A DNA stretch of 64,000 bases from Hippophae tibetana (GCA_037013495.1 JAZDXN010000029.1:4476501-4540500), one strand, 5' to 3'; positions 29,201-44,700 are shown, counted from the first letter of the stretch. Notes: generated from the letters alone by a model not told the origin. A program made the numbers and translations.

Positions 29201-32200
29201 TAATAAATCAAACCAAAGGTCGTATCGATATCCATAATCTTAGCTGAACTGCTTATAGAAATTTATTACTTGATCCTAAATTCCATCATTTACATAACTT
29301 ATCGAGGTTTAAAGTTTTTGTCACATATTTTTCAATTTTGGTTTTATTCGATAGAGTGGTAATGAAGATGCATGAGCCGACCATGAGTATGTTTAAAAAT
29401 AAAATAATGACTAAGAATATAGTACAAATAATTTCATGATCCAACTAAAGAAATGAGAAGAAAAGAGCTGAGGTGTGCTACTTTTCAAAGTTTTAAAAAA
29501 CAATATTTGATAAATCGAAGTTTTACCTTTAAACTGGCATAACGTTTGACTCGTGTGTTAAAATGTCTATTATAATAAATCAAACCAAAGGTCGTATCGA
29601 TATCCATAATCTTAGCAGACCCGGCTATATAAATTCATTACTTGATTCTAAATTCCATCATTTACATCACTTATCGAGGGTTTAAAGTTTTTGTCACATA
29701 TTTTACAATTTTGGTTTTATTCAATAGTGTTGTAATGAAGATGGATGAGCCGACCAAGAGTATGTTTAAAAATAAACTAATGACTAAGAATATAATACAA
29801 ATAATTTCATGATCCAATTGAAGGAAGGAGAAGAAAAAAGAAGAGGCGTGCTACTGTTCAAAGTTTTAAGAAACAGTATTTGATAAATCAAAGTTTTACC
29901 TTTAAACGGGCATAACGTTTGACTCGTGTGTCAAAACATCTATTGTAATAAATCAAACCAAAGGTCGTATCGATTTCCATAATCTTAGCTGACATGGCTA
30001 TAGAAATTCATTACTTGATCCTAAATTCCATCATTTACATCACTTATCGAGAGTTTAATGTTTTTGTCACATATTTTACATTTTTGGGTTTATTCAATAG
30101 AGTTGTAATGAAGATAGATGAGTCGACCAAGAGTATGTTTAAAAATATTCTAATGAATCTTAATATATTACAAATAATTTCATGATCCAACAAAAGAAAT
30201 TGGAAGAAAAAAAGAAAAGGAGTGCTACGTTTTAAAGTTTTCCATAACATATTTGAGAAATCAGAGTTGTACCTTGAAACGGTCATAACTTTTGAGTCGT
30301 GTGTAAAAACAACTATTAAAGTATATCAAACCAAATTTTATATGGATACCCATAATCTATGCAGGCTTGGCTATAGAAATTCATTACTTGTTCCTAAATT
30401 CCATCATTTACATCACTTATCGAGGGTTTGAAGTTTTTGTCACATATTTTACATTTTTGGTTTTATTCAAAGAGTTGTAATGAAAATGGATGAGCCGAAA
30501 AAGTGTATGTTTAAAAATAAACTAATGACTAAGAATATAATACAAATAATTTCATGATCCAATTAATGAAATGAGAAGAAAAAAGAAAAGGCGTGCTACT
30601 CCTCAAAGTTTTAAAAAACAATATTTGATAAATCGAAGTTTTACCTATAAACGGACATAATGTTTGACTCTGGTGTCAAAACGTCTATTATAATAAATCA
30701 AACCAAAGGTCGTATCGATTTCCATAATCTTACCTGAACTGGCTATAGAAATTTATTACTTGATCCTAAATTCCATCATTTACATCACTTATCGAGGGTT
30801 TAAAGTTTTTGTCACATATTTTACAATTTTGGTTTTATTCGATAGAGTGGTAATGAAGATAGATGAGCCGACCATGAGTATGTTTAAAAATAAACTAATG
30901 ACTAATAATATAGTACAAATAATTTCATGATCCAACTAAAGAAATGAGAAGAAAAGAGCTGAGGTGTGCTACTTTTCAAAGTTTTAAAAAACAATATTTG
31001 ATAAATCGAAGTTTTACCTTTAAACTGGCATAACGTTTGACTCGTGTGTTAAAACGTCTATTATAATAAATCAAACCAAAGGTCGTATCGATATCCATAA
31101 TCTTAGCAGACCCGGCTATATAAATTCATTACTTGTTCCAAAATTCCATCATTTACATCACTTATCGAGGGTTTAAAGTTTTTGTCACATATTTTACATT
31201 TTTCGTTTTATTCAACAGAGTTGTAATGAAAATGGATTAGCAAAACAAGTTTATGTTTAAAAATAAACTAATGACTAAGAATATAATACAAATAATTTCA
31301 TGATCCAATTAAAGAAATGAGAAGAAAAAAGAACAGGCGTGCTACTGTTCAAAGTTTTAAAAAACAATATTTGATGAATCAAAGTTTTACCTTTAAAAGG
31401 GCATAACGTTTGACTCGTGTGTCAAAACGTCTATTATAATAAATCAAACCAAAGGTCGTATCGATATCCATAATCATAGCTGACCTGGCTATAGAAATTC
31501 ATTACTTGATTCTAAATTCCATCATTTACATCACTTATCGAGTTTTTAAAGTTTTTGTCACATATTTTACAATTTTGGTTTTATTCAATAGTGTTGTAAT
31601 GAAGATGGATGAGCCGACCAAGAGTATGTTTAAAAATAAACTAATGACTAAGAATATAATACAAATAATTTCATGATCCAATTGAAGGAATTAGAAGAAA
31701 AAAGAAGAGGCGTGCTACTGTTCAAAGTTTTAAGAAACAGTATTTGATAAATCAAAGTTTTACCTTTAAACGGGCATAACGTTTGACTCGTGTGTCAAAA
31801 CATCTATTGTAATAAATCAAACCAAAGGTCGTATCGATTTCCATAATCTTAGTTGTCCTAGCTATAGAAATTAATTACTTGATCCTAAATTCCATCATTT
31901 ACATTACTTATCGAGGGTTTAATGTTTTTGTCACATATTTTACATTTTTGGGTTTATTCAATAGAGTTGTAATGAAGATAGATGAGTCGACCAAGAGTAT
32001 GTTTAAAAATATTCTAATGAATCTTAATATATTACAAATAATTTCATGATCCAACAAAAGAAATTGGAAGAAAAAAAGAAAAGGAGTGCTACGTTTTAAA
32101 GTTTTCCATAACATATTTGAGAAATCAGAGTTGTACCTTGAAACGGTCATAACTTTTGAGTCGTGTGTAAAAACAACTATTAAAGTATATCAAACCAAAT

Positions 32201-35200
32201 TTTATATGGATACCCATAATCTAAGCAGGCTTGGCTATAGAAATTCATTACTTGTTCCTAAATTCCATCATTTACATCACTTATCGAGGGTTTGAAGTTT
32301 TTGTCACATATTTTACATTTTTGGTTTTATTCAAAGAGTTGTAATGAAAATGGATGAGCCGAACAAGTGTATGTTTAAAAATAAACTAATGACTAAGAAT
32401 ATAATACAAATAATTTCATGATCCAATTAATGAAATGAGAAGAAAAAAGAAAAGGCGTGCTACTATTCAAAGTTTTAAAAAACAATATTTGATAAATCGA
32501 AGTTTTACCTTTAAACGGACATAATGTTTGACTCTGGTGTCAAAACGTCTATTATAATAAATCAAACCAAAGGTCGTATCGATTTCCATAATCTTAGCTG
32601 AACTGGCTATAGAAATTTATTACTTGATCCTAAATTCCATCATTTACATCACTTATCCAGGATTTAAAGTTTTTGTCACATATTTTACAATTTTGGTTTT
32701 ATTCGATAGAGTGGTAATGAAGATAGATGAGCCGACCATGAGTATGTTTAAAAATAAACTAATGACTAATAATATAGTACAAATAATTTCATGATCCAAC
32801 TAAATTAATGAGAAGAAAAGAGATAAGCTGTGCTACTTTTCAAAGTTTTAAAAAACAATATTTGATAAATCGAAGTTTTACCTTTAAACGGGCATAACGT
32901 TTGACTCGTGTGTTAAAACGTCTATTATAATAAATCAAACCAAAGGTCGTATTGATATCCATAATATTAGCAGACCCGGCTATATAAATTCATTACTTGT
33001 TCCAAAATTCCATCATTTACATCACTTATCGAGGGTTTAAAGTTTTTGTCACATATTTTACATTTTTCGTTTTATTCAACAGAGTTGTAATGAAAATGGA
33101 TTAGCAAAACAAGTTTATGTTTAAAAATAAACTAATGACTAAGAATATAATACAAATAATTTCATGATCCAATTAAAGAAATGAGAAGAAAAAAGAACAG
33201 GCGTGCTACTGTTCAAAGTTTTAAAAAACAATATTTGATGAATCAAAGTTTTACCTTTAAAAGGGCATAACGTTTGACTCGTGTGTCAAAACGTCTATTA
33301 TAATAAATCAAACCAAAGGTCGTATCGATATCCATAATCATAGCTGACCTGGCTATAGAAATTCATTACTTGATTCTAAATTCCATCATTTACATCACTT
33401 ATCGAGTTTTTAAAGTTTTTGTCACATATTTTACAATTTTGGTTTTATTCAATAGTGTTGTAATGAAGATGGATGAGCCGACCAAGAGTATGTTTAAAAA
33501 TAAACTAATGACTAAGAATATAATACAAATAATTTCATGATCCAATTGAAGGAATTAGAAGAAAAAAGAAGAGGCGTGCTACTGTTCAAAGTTTTAAGAA
33601 ACAGTATTTGATAAATCAAAGTTTTACCTTTAAACGGGCATAACGTTTGACTCGTGTGTCAAAACATCTATTGTAATAAATCAAACCAAAGGTCGTATCG
33701 ATTTCCATAATCTTAGTTGTCCTAGCTATAGAAATTAATTACTTGATCCTAAATTCCATCATTTACATTACTTATCGAGGGTTTAATGTTTTTGTCACAT
33801 ATTTTACATTTTTGGGTTTATTCAATAGAGTTGTAATGAAGATAGATGAGTCGACCAAGAGTATGTTTAAAAATATTCTAATGAATCTTAATATATTACA
33901 AATAATTTCATGATCCAACAAAAGAAATTGGAAGAAAAAAAGAAAAGGAGTGCTACGTTTTAAAGTTTTCCATAACATATTTGAGAAATCAGAGTTGTAC
34001 CTTGAAACGGTCATAACTTTTGAGTCGTGTGTAAAAACAACTATTAAAGTATATCAAACCAAATTTTATATGGATACCCATAATCTAAGCAAGCTTGGCT
34101 ATAGAAATTCATTACTTGTTCCTAAATTCCATCATTTACATCACTTATCGAGGGTTTGAAGTTTTTGTCACATATTTTACATTTTTGGTTTTATTCAAAG
34201 AGTTGTAATGAAAATGGATGAGCCGAACAAGTGTATGTTTAAAAATAAACTAATGACTAAGAATATAATACAAATAATTTCATGATCCAATTAATGAAAT
34301 GAGAAGAAAAAAGAAAAGGCGTGCTACTCTTCAAAGTTTTAAAAAACAATATTTGATAAATCGAAGTTTTACCTTTAAACGGACATAATGTTTGACTCTG
34401 GTGTCAAAACGTCTATTATAATAAATCAAACCAAAGGTCGTATCGATTTCCATAATCTTAGCTGAACTGGCTATAGAAATTTATTACTTGATCCTAAATT
34501 CCATCATTTACATCACTTATCCAGGGTTTAAAGTTTTTGTCACATATTTTACAATTTTGGTTTTATTCGATAGAGTGGTAATGAAGATAGATGAGCCGAC
34601 CATGAGTATGTTTAAAAATAAACTAATGACTAATAATATAGTACAAATAATTTCATGATCCAACTAAATTAATGAGAAGAAAAGAGATAAGCTGTGCTAC
34701 TTTTCAAAGTTTTAAAAAACAATATTTGATAAATCGAAGTTTTACCTTTAAACGGGCATAACGTTTGACTCGTGTGTTAAAACGTCTATTATAATAAATC
34801 AAACCAAAGGTCGTATCGATATCCATAATCTTAGCAGACCCGGATATATAAATTCATTACTTGTTCCAAAATTCCATCATTTACATCACTTATCGAGGGT
34901 TTAAAGTTTTTGTCACATATTTTACATTTTTGGTTTTATTCAACAGAGTTGTAATGAAAATGGATGAGCCGAACAAGTTTATGTTTAAAAATAAACTAAT
35001 GACTAAGAACATAATACAAATAATTTCATGATTCAATTGAAGGAATGAGAAGAAAAAAGAACAGGCGTGCTACTGTTCAAAGTTTTAAAAAACAATATTT
35101 GATGAATCAAAGTTTTACCTTTAAAAGGGCATAACGTTTGACTCGTGTGTCAAAACGTCTATTATAATAAATCAAACCAAAGGTCGTATCGATATCCATA

Positions 35201-35810
35201 ATCTTAGCTGACCTTGCTATAGAAATTCATTACTTGATCCTAAATTCCATCATTTACATAACTTATCGAGGTTTAAAGTTTTTGTCACATATTTTACAAT
35301 TTTGGTTTTATTCGATAGAGTGGTAATGAAGATGCATGAGCCGACCATGAGTATGTTTAAAAATAAACTAATGACTAAGAATATAGTACAAATAATTTCA
35401 TGATCCAACTAAAGAAATGAGAAGAAAAGAGCTGAGGTGTGCTACTTTTCAAAGTTTTAAAAAACAATATTTGATAAATCGAAGTTTTACCTTTAAACTG
35501 GCATAACGTTTGACTCGTGTGTTAAAATGTCTATTATAATAAATCAAACCAAAGGTCGTATCGATATCCATAATCTTAGCAGACCCGGCTATATAAATTC
35601 ATTACTTGTTCCAAAATTCCATCATTTACATCACTTATCGAGGGTTTAAAGTTTTTGTCACATATTTTACATTTTTCGTTTTATTCAAAAGAGTTGTAAT
35701 GAAAATGAATGAGCAAAACAAGTGTATGTTTAAAAATAAACTAATGACTAAGAATATAATACAAATAATTTCATGATCCAATTAAAGAAATGAGAAGAAA
35801 AAAGAACAGG
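29200..35810. repeat. Five-monomer (1864 bp) higher-order repeat containing C-type units
   Basis: C-type units carry GTGCTACGTTTTAAAG, TTTTCCATAACATATTTGAG and CAAATTTTATATGGATACCC. They start their heads at about 30219, 32083 and 33947, exactly 1864 bases apart. The units between also match in order, for example TAGTTGTCCTAGC (31852 and 33716) and CTTTAAAAGGGCATAACG (31391 and 33255). The third copy is incomplete: by about 35.2 kb the order changes, with a unit lacking one G in ATCGAGGTTTAAAG (E-type). Confidence 0.82.
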
Positions 35811-35999
35811 CGTGCTACTGTTCAAAGTTTTAAAAAACAACATTTGATGAATCAAAGTTTTACCTTTAAAAGGGCATAACGTTTGACTCGTGTGTCAAAA
35901 CGTCTATTATAATAAATCAAACCAAAGGTCGTATCGATATCCATAATCTTAGCTGACCTTGCTATAGAAATTCATTACTTGATCCTAAATTCCATCATT

Positions 36000-38400
36000 T
36001 ACATCACTTATCGAGGGTTTAAAGTTTTTGTCACATATTTTACATTTTTGGTTTTATTCAATAGAGTTGTAATGAAGATAGATGAGTCGACCAAGAGTAT
36101 GTTTAAAAATATTCTAATGAATCTTAATATAATACAAATAATTTCATGATCCAACAAAAGAAATGAGAAGAAAAAAAGAAAAGGAGTGCTACTTTTTAAA
36201 GTTTTCTGAAAACATATTTGAGAAATCGGAGTTGTAGCTTGAAACGGTCATAAATTTTGACTCTTTGTCAAAACATCTATTATAATAAATCAAACCAAAG
36301 GTCGCATCGATATCTATAATCTTAGTTGACCTGGCTATAGAAATTCATTACTTGATCCTAAATTCCATCATTTACATCACTTATCGATGGTTTAAAGTTT
36401 TTGTCACATATTTTACAATTTTGGTTATATTCAACAGAGTTGTAATGAAGATGGATGAGGCAACTAAGTGTATGTTTAAAAATAAACTAATGACTAAGAA
36501 TATAATACAAATAATTTCATGATCCAAATAAAGAAATGAGAAGAAAAAAGAAGAGGCGTGCTACTCTTCAAAGTTTTAAAAAAAAATATTTGATAAATCG
36601 AAGATTTACGTTTAAACGTGCATAACGTTTGACTCGTGTGTCAAAACGTCTATTATAATAAATCAAACCAATGGTCGTATCGATTTCCGTAATCTTAGCT
36701 GGCCTGGCTATAGAAATTCATTACTGGATCCTAAATTCCATCATTTACATCACTTATCGAGGGTTAAAAGTTTTTGTCACATATTTTACATTTTTGGTTT
36801 TATTCCACAAAGTTGTAAGGAAGATAGATGAGTCGACCAAGAGTATGTTTAAAAATATTCTAATGAATCTTAATATAATACAAATAATTTATGATCCAAC
36901 TAAAGAAATGAGAAGAAAAAAAGAAAAGGAGTGCTACTTTTTAAAGTTTTCTGAAAACATATTTGAGAAATCGGAGTTATAGCTTGAAACGGTCATAAAT
37001 TTTGACTCTTTGTCAAAACATCTATTATAATAAATCAAACCAAAGGTCGTATCGATATCTATAATCTTAGCTGACCTGGCTATAGAAATTCATTACTTGA
37101 TCCTAAATTCCATCATTTACATTACTTATCGAGGGTTTTAAGTTTTTGTCACATATTTTACATTTTTGGTTGTATTCAATAGAGTTGTAATGAAAATGGA
37201 TGAGCCGAACAAGTGTATGTTTAAAAATAAACTAATGACTAAGAATATAATACAAATAATTTCATGATCCAATTAATGAAATGAGAAGAAAAAAGAAGAG
37301 GAGTGCTACTGTTCAAAGTTTTAAAAAACTATATTTGATAAATCGAAGTTTTACCTTTAAACGGGCATAACATTTGACTCGTGTGTCAAAACGTCTATTA
37401 TAATCAATCAAACCAAAGGTCGTATCGATATCCATAATCTTAGCTGGCGTGGCTATAGAAATTCATTACTTGATCCTAAATTCCATCATTTACATTACTT
37501 ATCGAGGGTTTAAAGTTTTTGTCACATATTTTACATTTTTGGTTTTATTCAACAGAGTTGTAATGAAAATGGATGAGCAAAACAAGTGTATGTTTAAAAA
37601 TAAACTAATGACTAAGAATATAGTACAAATAATTTCATGATCCCACTAAAGAAATGAGAAGAAAAAAGAACAGGCGTGCTACTGTTCAAAGTTTTAAAAA
37701 ACAATATTTCATAAATCGAAGTTTTACCTCTAAACGGACATAAGGTTTGACTCGTGTGTCAAAACGTCTATTATAATAAATCAAACCAAAGGTCGTATCG
37801 ATATCCATAATCTTAGCTGAACTGCTTATAGAAATTTATTACTTGATCCTAAATTCCATCATTTACATAACTTATCGAGGTTTAAAATTTTTGTCACATA
37901 TTTTACAATTTTGGTTTTATTCGATAGAGTGGTAATGAAGATGCATGAGCCGACCATGAGTATGTATAAAAATAAACTAATGACTAAGAATATAGTACAA
38001 ATAATTTCATGATCCAACTAAAGAAATGAGAAGAAAAGAGCTGAGGTGTGCTACTTTTCAAAGTTTTAAAAAACAATATTTGATAAATCGAAGTTTTACC
38101 TTTAAACTGGCATAACGTTTGACTCGTGTGTTAAAATGTCTATTATAATAAATCAAACCAAAGGTCGTATCGATATCCATAATCTTAGCAGACCCGGCTA
38201 TATAAATTCATTACTTGTTCCAAAATTCCATCATTTACATCACTTATCGAGGGTTTATAGTTTTTGTCACATATTTTACATTTTTGGTTTTATTCAACAG
38301 AGTTGTAATGAAAATGGATGAGCAAAACAAGTGTATGTTTAAAAATAAACTAATGACTAAGAATATAATACAAATAATTTCATGATCCAATTAAAGAAAT
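36000..38400. repeat. Left-type satellite block embedded in the right part of the array
   Basis: This segment matches 27.4-29.8 kb at an offset of about 8573 bases (23 monomers). Both contain B-type units, a GGGTTAAAAGTTTTTGTC unit, a TTCCACAAAGTTGTAAGGAAG unit, the same missing base in AATAATTTATGATCC (about 28312 and 36886), ATGATCCCACTAAAG and the ACTGCTTATAGAAATTTATT unit (29249 and 37822). It sits between two stretches of C-containing higher-order repeat, so it is a displaced duplicate. Confidence 0.8.
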
Positions 38401-41400
38401 GAGAAGAAAAAAGAACAGGAGTGCTACTGTTCAAAGTTTTAAAAAACAATATTTGATAAATCAAAGTTTTACCTTTAAAAGGGCATAACGTTTGACTCGT
38501 GTGTCAAAACGTCTTTTATAATAAATCAAACCAAAGGTCGTATCGATATCCATAATCTTAGCTGACCTCGCTATAGAAATTCATTACTTGATTCTAAATT
38601 CCATCATTTACATCACTTAACGAGGGTTTAAAGTTTTTGTCACATATTTTACAATTTTGGTTTTATTCAATAGTGTTGTAATGAAGATGGATGAGCCGAC
38701 CAAGAGTATGTTTAAAAATAAACTAATGACTAAGAATATAATACAAATAATTTCATGATCCAATTGAAGGAATGAGAAGAAAAAAGAAGAGGTGTGCTAC
38801 TGTTCAAAGTTTTAAGAAACAGTATTTGATAAATCAAAGTTTTACCTTTAAACGGGCATAACGTTTGACTCGTGTGTCAAAACATCTATTGTAATAAATC
38901 AAACCAAAGGTCGTATCGATTTCCATAATCTTAGTTGTCCTAGCTATAGAAATTCATTACTTGATCCTAAATTCCATCATTTACATTACTTATCGAGGGT
39001 TTAATGTTTTTGTCACATATTTTACATTTTTGGGTTTATTCAATAGAGTTGTAATGAAGATAGATGAGTCGACCAAGAGTATGTTTAAAAATATTCTAAT
39101 GAATCTTAATATATTACAAATAATTTCATGATCCAACAATAGAAATTGGAAGAAAAAAAGAAAGGAGTGCTACGTTTTAAAGTTTTCCATAACATATTTG
39201 AGAAATCAGAGTTGTACCTTGAAACGGTCATAACTTTTGAGTCGTGTGTAAAAACAACTATTAAAGTATATCAAACCAAATTTTATATGGATACCCATAA
39301 TCTAAGCAGGTTTGGCTATAGAAATTCATTACTTGTTCCTAAATTCCATCATTTACATCACTTATCGAGGGTTTAAATTTTTTGTCACATATTTTACATT
39401 TTTGGTTTTATTCAAAGAGTTGTAATGAAAATGGATGAGCCGAACAAGTGTATGTTTAAAAATAAACTAATGACTAAGAATATAATACAAATAATTTCAT
39501 GATCCAATTAATGAAATGAGAAGAAAAAAGAAAAGGCGTGCTACTCTTCAAAGTTTTAAAAAACAATATTTGATAAATCGAAGTTTTACCTTTAAACGGA
39601 CATAATGTTTGACTCTGGTGTCAAAACGTCTATTATAATAAATCAAACCAAAGGTCGTATCGATTTCCATAATCTTAGCTGAACTGGTTATAGAAATTTA
39701 TTACTTGATCCTAAATTCCATCATTTACATAACTTATCGAGGTTTAAAGTTTTTGTCACATATTTTACAATTTTGGTTTTATTCGATAGAGTGGTAATGA
39801 AGATGCATGAGCCGACCATGAGTATGTTTAAAAATAAACTAATGACTAAGAATATAGTACAAATAATTTCATGATCCAACTAAAGAAATGAGAAGAAAAG
39901 AGCTGAGGTGTGCTACTTTTCAAAGTTTTAAAAAACAATATTTGATAAATCGAAGTTTTACCTTTAAACTGGCATAACGTTTGACTCGTGTGTTAAAATG
40001 TCTATTATAATAAATCAAACCAAAGGTCGTATCGATATCCATAATCTTAGCAGACCCGGCTATATAAATTCATTACTTGTTCCAAAATTCCATCATTTAC
40101 ATCACTTATCGAGGGTTTAAAGTTTTTGTCACATATTTTACATTTTTCGTTTTATTCAACAGAGTTGTAATGAAAAAGGATGAGCAAAACAAGTGTCTGT
40201 TTAAAAATAAACTAATGACTAAGAATATAATACAAATAATTTCATGATCCAATTAAAGAAATGAGAAGAAAAAAGAACAGGCGTGCTACTGTTCAAAGTT
40301 TTAAAAAACAATATTTGATGAATCAAAGTTTTACCTTTAAAAGGGCATAACGTTTGACTCGTGTGTCAAAACGTCTATTATAATAAATCAAACCAAAGGT
40401 CGTATCGATATCCATAATCTTAGCAGACCCGGCTATATAAATTCATTACTTGTTCCAAAATTCCATCATTTACATCACTTATTGAGGGTTTAAAGTTTTT
40501 GTCACATATTTTACATTTTTCGTTTTATTCAAAAGAGTTGTAATGAAGATAGATGAGTCGACCAAGAGTATGTTTAAAAATATTCTAATGAATCTTAATA
40601 TATTACAAATAATTTCATGATCCAACAAAAGAAATTGGAAGAAAAAAAGAAAAGGAGTGCTACGTTTTAAAGTTTTCCATAACATATTTGAGAAATCAGA
40701 GTTGTACCTTGAAACGGTCATAACTTTTGAGTCGTGTGTAAAAACAACTATTAAAGTATATCAAACCAAATTTTATATGGATACCCATAATCTATGCAGG
40801 CTTGGCTATAGAAATTCATTACTTGTTCCTAAATTCCATCATTTACATCACTTATCGAGGGTTTGAAGTTTTTGTCACATATTTTACATTTTTGGTTTTA
40901 TTCAAAGAGTTGTAATGAAAATGGATGAGCCGAAAAAGTGTATGTTTAAAAATAAACTAATGACTAAGAATATAATACAAATAATTTCATGATCCAATTA
41001 ATGAAATGAGAAGAAAAAAGAAAAGGCGTGCTACTCCTCAAAGTTTTAAAAAACAATATTTGATAAATCGAAGTTTTACCTATAAACGGACATAATGTTT
41101 GACTCTGGTGTCAAAACGTCTATTATAATAAATCAAACCAAAGGTCGTATCGATTTCCATAATCTTACCTGAACTGGCTATAGAAATTTATTACTTGATC
41201 CTAAATTCCATCATTTACATCACTTATCGAGGGTTTAAAGTTTTTGTCACATATTTTACAATTTTGGTTTTATTCGGTAGAGTGGTAATGAAGATAGATG
41301 AGCCGACCATGAGTATGTTTAAAAATAAACTAATGACTAATAATATAGTACAAATAATTTCATGATCCAACTAAAGAAATGAGAAGAAAAGAGCTGAGGT

Positions 41401-44400
41401 GTGCTACTTTTCAAAGTTTTAAAAAACAATATTTGATAAATCGAAGTTTTACCTTTAAACTGGCATAACGTTTGACTCGTGTGTTAAAATGTCTATTATA
41501 AGAAATCAAACCAAAGGTCGTATCGATATCCATAATCTTAGCAGACCCGGCTATATAAATTCATTACTTGTTCCAAAATTCCATCATTTACATCACTTAT
41601 CGAGGGTTTATAGTTTTTGTCACATATTTTACATTTTTGGTTTTATTCAACAGAGTTGTAATGAAAATGGATGAGCAAAACAAGTGTATGTTTAAAAATA
41701 AACTAATGACTAAGAATATAATACAAATAATTTCATGATCCAATTAAAGAAATGAGAAGAAAAAAGAATAGGCGTGCTACTGTTCAAAGTTTTAAAAAAC
41801 AATATTTGATGAATCAAAGTTTTACCTTTAAAAGGGCATAACGTTTGACTCGTGTGTCAAAACGTCTATTATAATAAATCAAACCAAAGGTCGTATCGAT
41901 ATCCATAATCATAGCTGACCTGGCTATAGAAATTCATTACTTGATTCTAAATTCCATCATTTACATCACTTATCGAGGGTTTAAAGTTTTTGTCACATAT
42001 TTTACAATTTTGGTTTTATTCAATAGTGTTGTAATGAAGATGGATGAGCCGACCAAGAGTATGTTTAAAAATAAACTAATGACTAAGAATATAATACAAA
42101 TAATTTCATGATCCAATTGAAGGAATGAGAAGAAAAAAGAAGAGGCGTGCTACTGTTCAAAGTTTTAAGAAACAGTATTTGATAAATCAAAGTTTTACCT
42201 TTAAACGGGCATAACGTTTGACTCGTGTGTCAAAACATCTATTGTAATAAATCAAACCAAAGGTCGTATCGATTTCCATAATCTTAGTTGTCCTAGCTAT
42301 AGAAATTAATTACTTGATCCTAAATTCCATCATTTACATTACTTATCGAGGGTTTAATGTTTTTGTCACATATTTTACATTTTTGGGTTTATTCAATAGA
42401 GTTGTAATGAAGATAGATGAGTCGACCAAGAGTATGTTTAAAAATATTCTAATGAATCTTAATATATTACAAATAATTTCATGATCCAACAAAAGAAATT
42501 GGAAGAAAAAAAGAAAAGGAGTGCTACGTTTTAAAGTTTTCCATAACATATTTGAGAAATCAGAGTTGTACCTTGAAACGGTCATAACTTTTGAGTCGTG
42601 TGTAAAAACAACTATTAAAGTATATCAAACCAAATTTTATATGGATACCCATAATCTATGCAGGCTTGGCTATAGAAATTCATTACTTGTTCCTAAATTC
42701 CATCATTTACATCACTTATCGAGGGTTTGAAGTTTTTGTCACATATTTTACATTTTTGGTTTTATTCAAAGAGTTGTAATGAAAATGGATGAGCCGAAAA
42801 AGTGTATGTTTAAAAATAAACTAATGACTAAGAATATAATACAAATAATTTCATGATCCAATTAATGAAATGAGAAGAAAAAAGAAAAGGCGTGCTACTC
42901 CTCAAAGTTTTAAAAAACAATATTTGATAAATCGAAGTTTTACCTATAAACGGACATAATGTTTGACTCTGGTGTCAAAACGTCTATTATAATAAATCAA
43001 ACCAAAGGTCGTATCGATTTCCATAATCTTACCTGAACTGGCTATAGAAATTTATTACTTGATCCTAAATTCCATCATTTACATCACTTATCGAGGGTTT
43101 AAAGTTTTTGTCACATATTTTACAATTTTGGTTTTATTCGATAGAGTGGTAATGAAGATAGATGAGCCGACCATGAGTATGTTTAAAAATAAACTAATGA
43201 CTAATAATATAGTACAAATAATTTCATGATCCAACTAAAGAAATGAGAAGAAAAGAGCTGAGGTGTGCTACTTTTCAAAGTTTTAAAAAACAATATTTGA
43301 TAAATCGAAGTTTTACCTTTAAACTGGCATAACGTTTGACTCGTGTGTTAAAATGTCTATTATAAGAAATCAAACCAAAGGTCGTATCGATATCCATAAT
43401 CTTAGCAGACCCGGCTATATAAATTCATTACTTGTTCCAAAATTCCATCATTTACATCACTTATCGAGGGTTTATAGTTTTTGTCACATATTTTACATTT
43501 TTGGTTTTATTCAACAGAGTTGTAATGAAAATGGATGAGCAAAACAAGTGTATGTTTAAAAATAAACTAATGACTAAGAATATAATACAAATAATTTCAT
43601 GATCCAATTAAAGAAATGAGAAGAAAAAAGAATAGGCGTGCTACTGTTCAAAGTTTTAAAAAACAATATTTGATGAATCAAAGTTTTACCTTTAAAAGGG
43701 CATAACGTTTGACTCGTGTGTCAAAACGTCTATTATAATAAATCAAACCAAAGGTCGTATCGATATCCATAATCATAGCTGACCTGGCTATAGAAATTCA
43801 TTACTTGATTCTAAATTCCATCATTTACATCACTTATCGAGGGTTTAAAGTTTTTGTCACATATTTTACAATTTTGGTTTTATTCAATAGTGTTGTAATG
43901 AAGATGGATGAGCCGACCAAGAGTATGTTTAAAAATAAACTAATGACTAAGAATATAATACAAATAATTTCATGATCCAATTGAAGGAATGAGAAGAAAA
44001 AAGAAGAGGCGTGCTACTGTTCAAAGTTTTAAGAAACAGTATTTGATAAATCAAAGTTTTACCTTTAAACGGGCATAACGTTTGACTCGTGTGTCAAAAC
44101 ATCTATTGTAATAAATCAAACCAAAGGTCGTATCGATTTCCATAATCTTAGTTGTCCTAGCTATAGAAATTAATTACTTGATCCTAAATTCCATCATTTA
44201 CATTACTTATCGAGGGTTTAATGTTTTTGTCACATATTTTACATTTTTGGGTTTATTCAATAGAGTTGTAATGAAGATAGATGAGTCGACCAAGAGTATG
44301 TTTAAAAATATTCTAATGAATCTTAATATATTACAAATAATTTCATGATCCAACAAAAGAAATTGGAAGAAAAAAAGAAAAGGAGTGCTACGTTTTAAAG

Positions 44401-44700
44401 TTTTCCATAACATATTTGAGAAATCAGAGTTGTACCTTGAAACGGTCAAAACTTTTGAGTCGTGTGTAAAAACAACTATTAAAGTATATCAAACCAAATT
44501 TTATATGGATACCCATAATCTAAGCAGGCTTGGCTATAGAAATTCATTACTTGTTCCTAAATTCCATCATTTACATCACTTATCGAGGGTTTGAAGTTTT
44601 TGTCACATATTTTACATTTTTGGTTTTATTCAAAGAGTTGTAATGAAAATGGATGAGCCGAACAAGTGTATGTTTAAAAATAAAATAATGACTAAGAATA
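38400..44700. repeat. Second run of the C-containing five-monomer repeat
   Basis: C-type heads lie at about 39165, 40654, 42518 and 44382. The last three are 1864 bases apart; the first is about 1490 bases (four monomers) from the second. Units at 40.66-41.2 and 42.5-43.0 kb share CTACTCCTCAAAG, ACCTATAAACGGACATAATG, CTTACCTGAACTGG and GAGCCGAAAAAGTG with 30.2-30.75 kb, an offset of about 10436 bases (28 monomers). The run is therefore a copy of the same higher-order family found at 29-35 kb. Confidence 0.8.
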
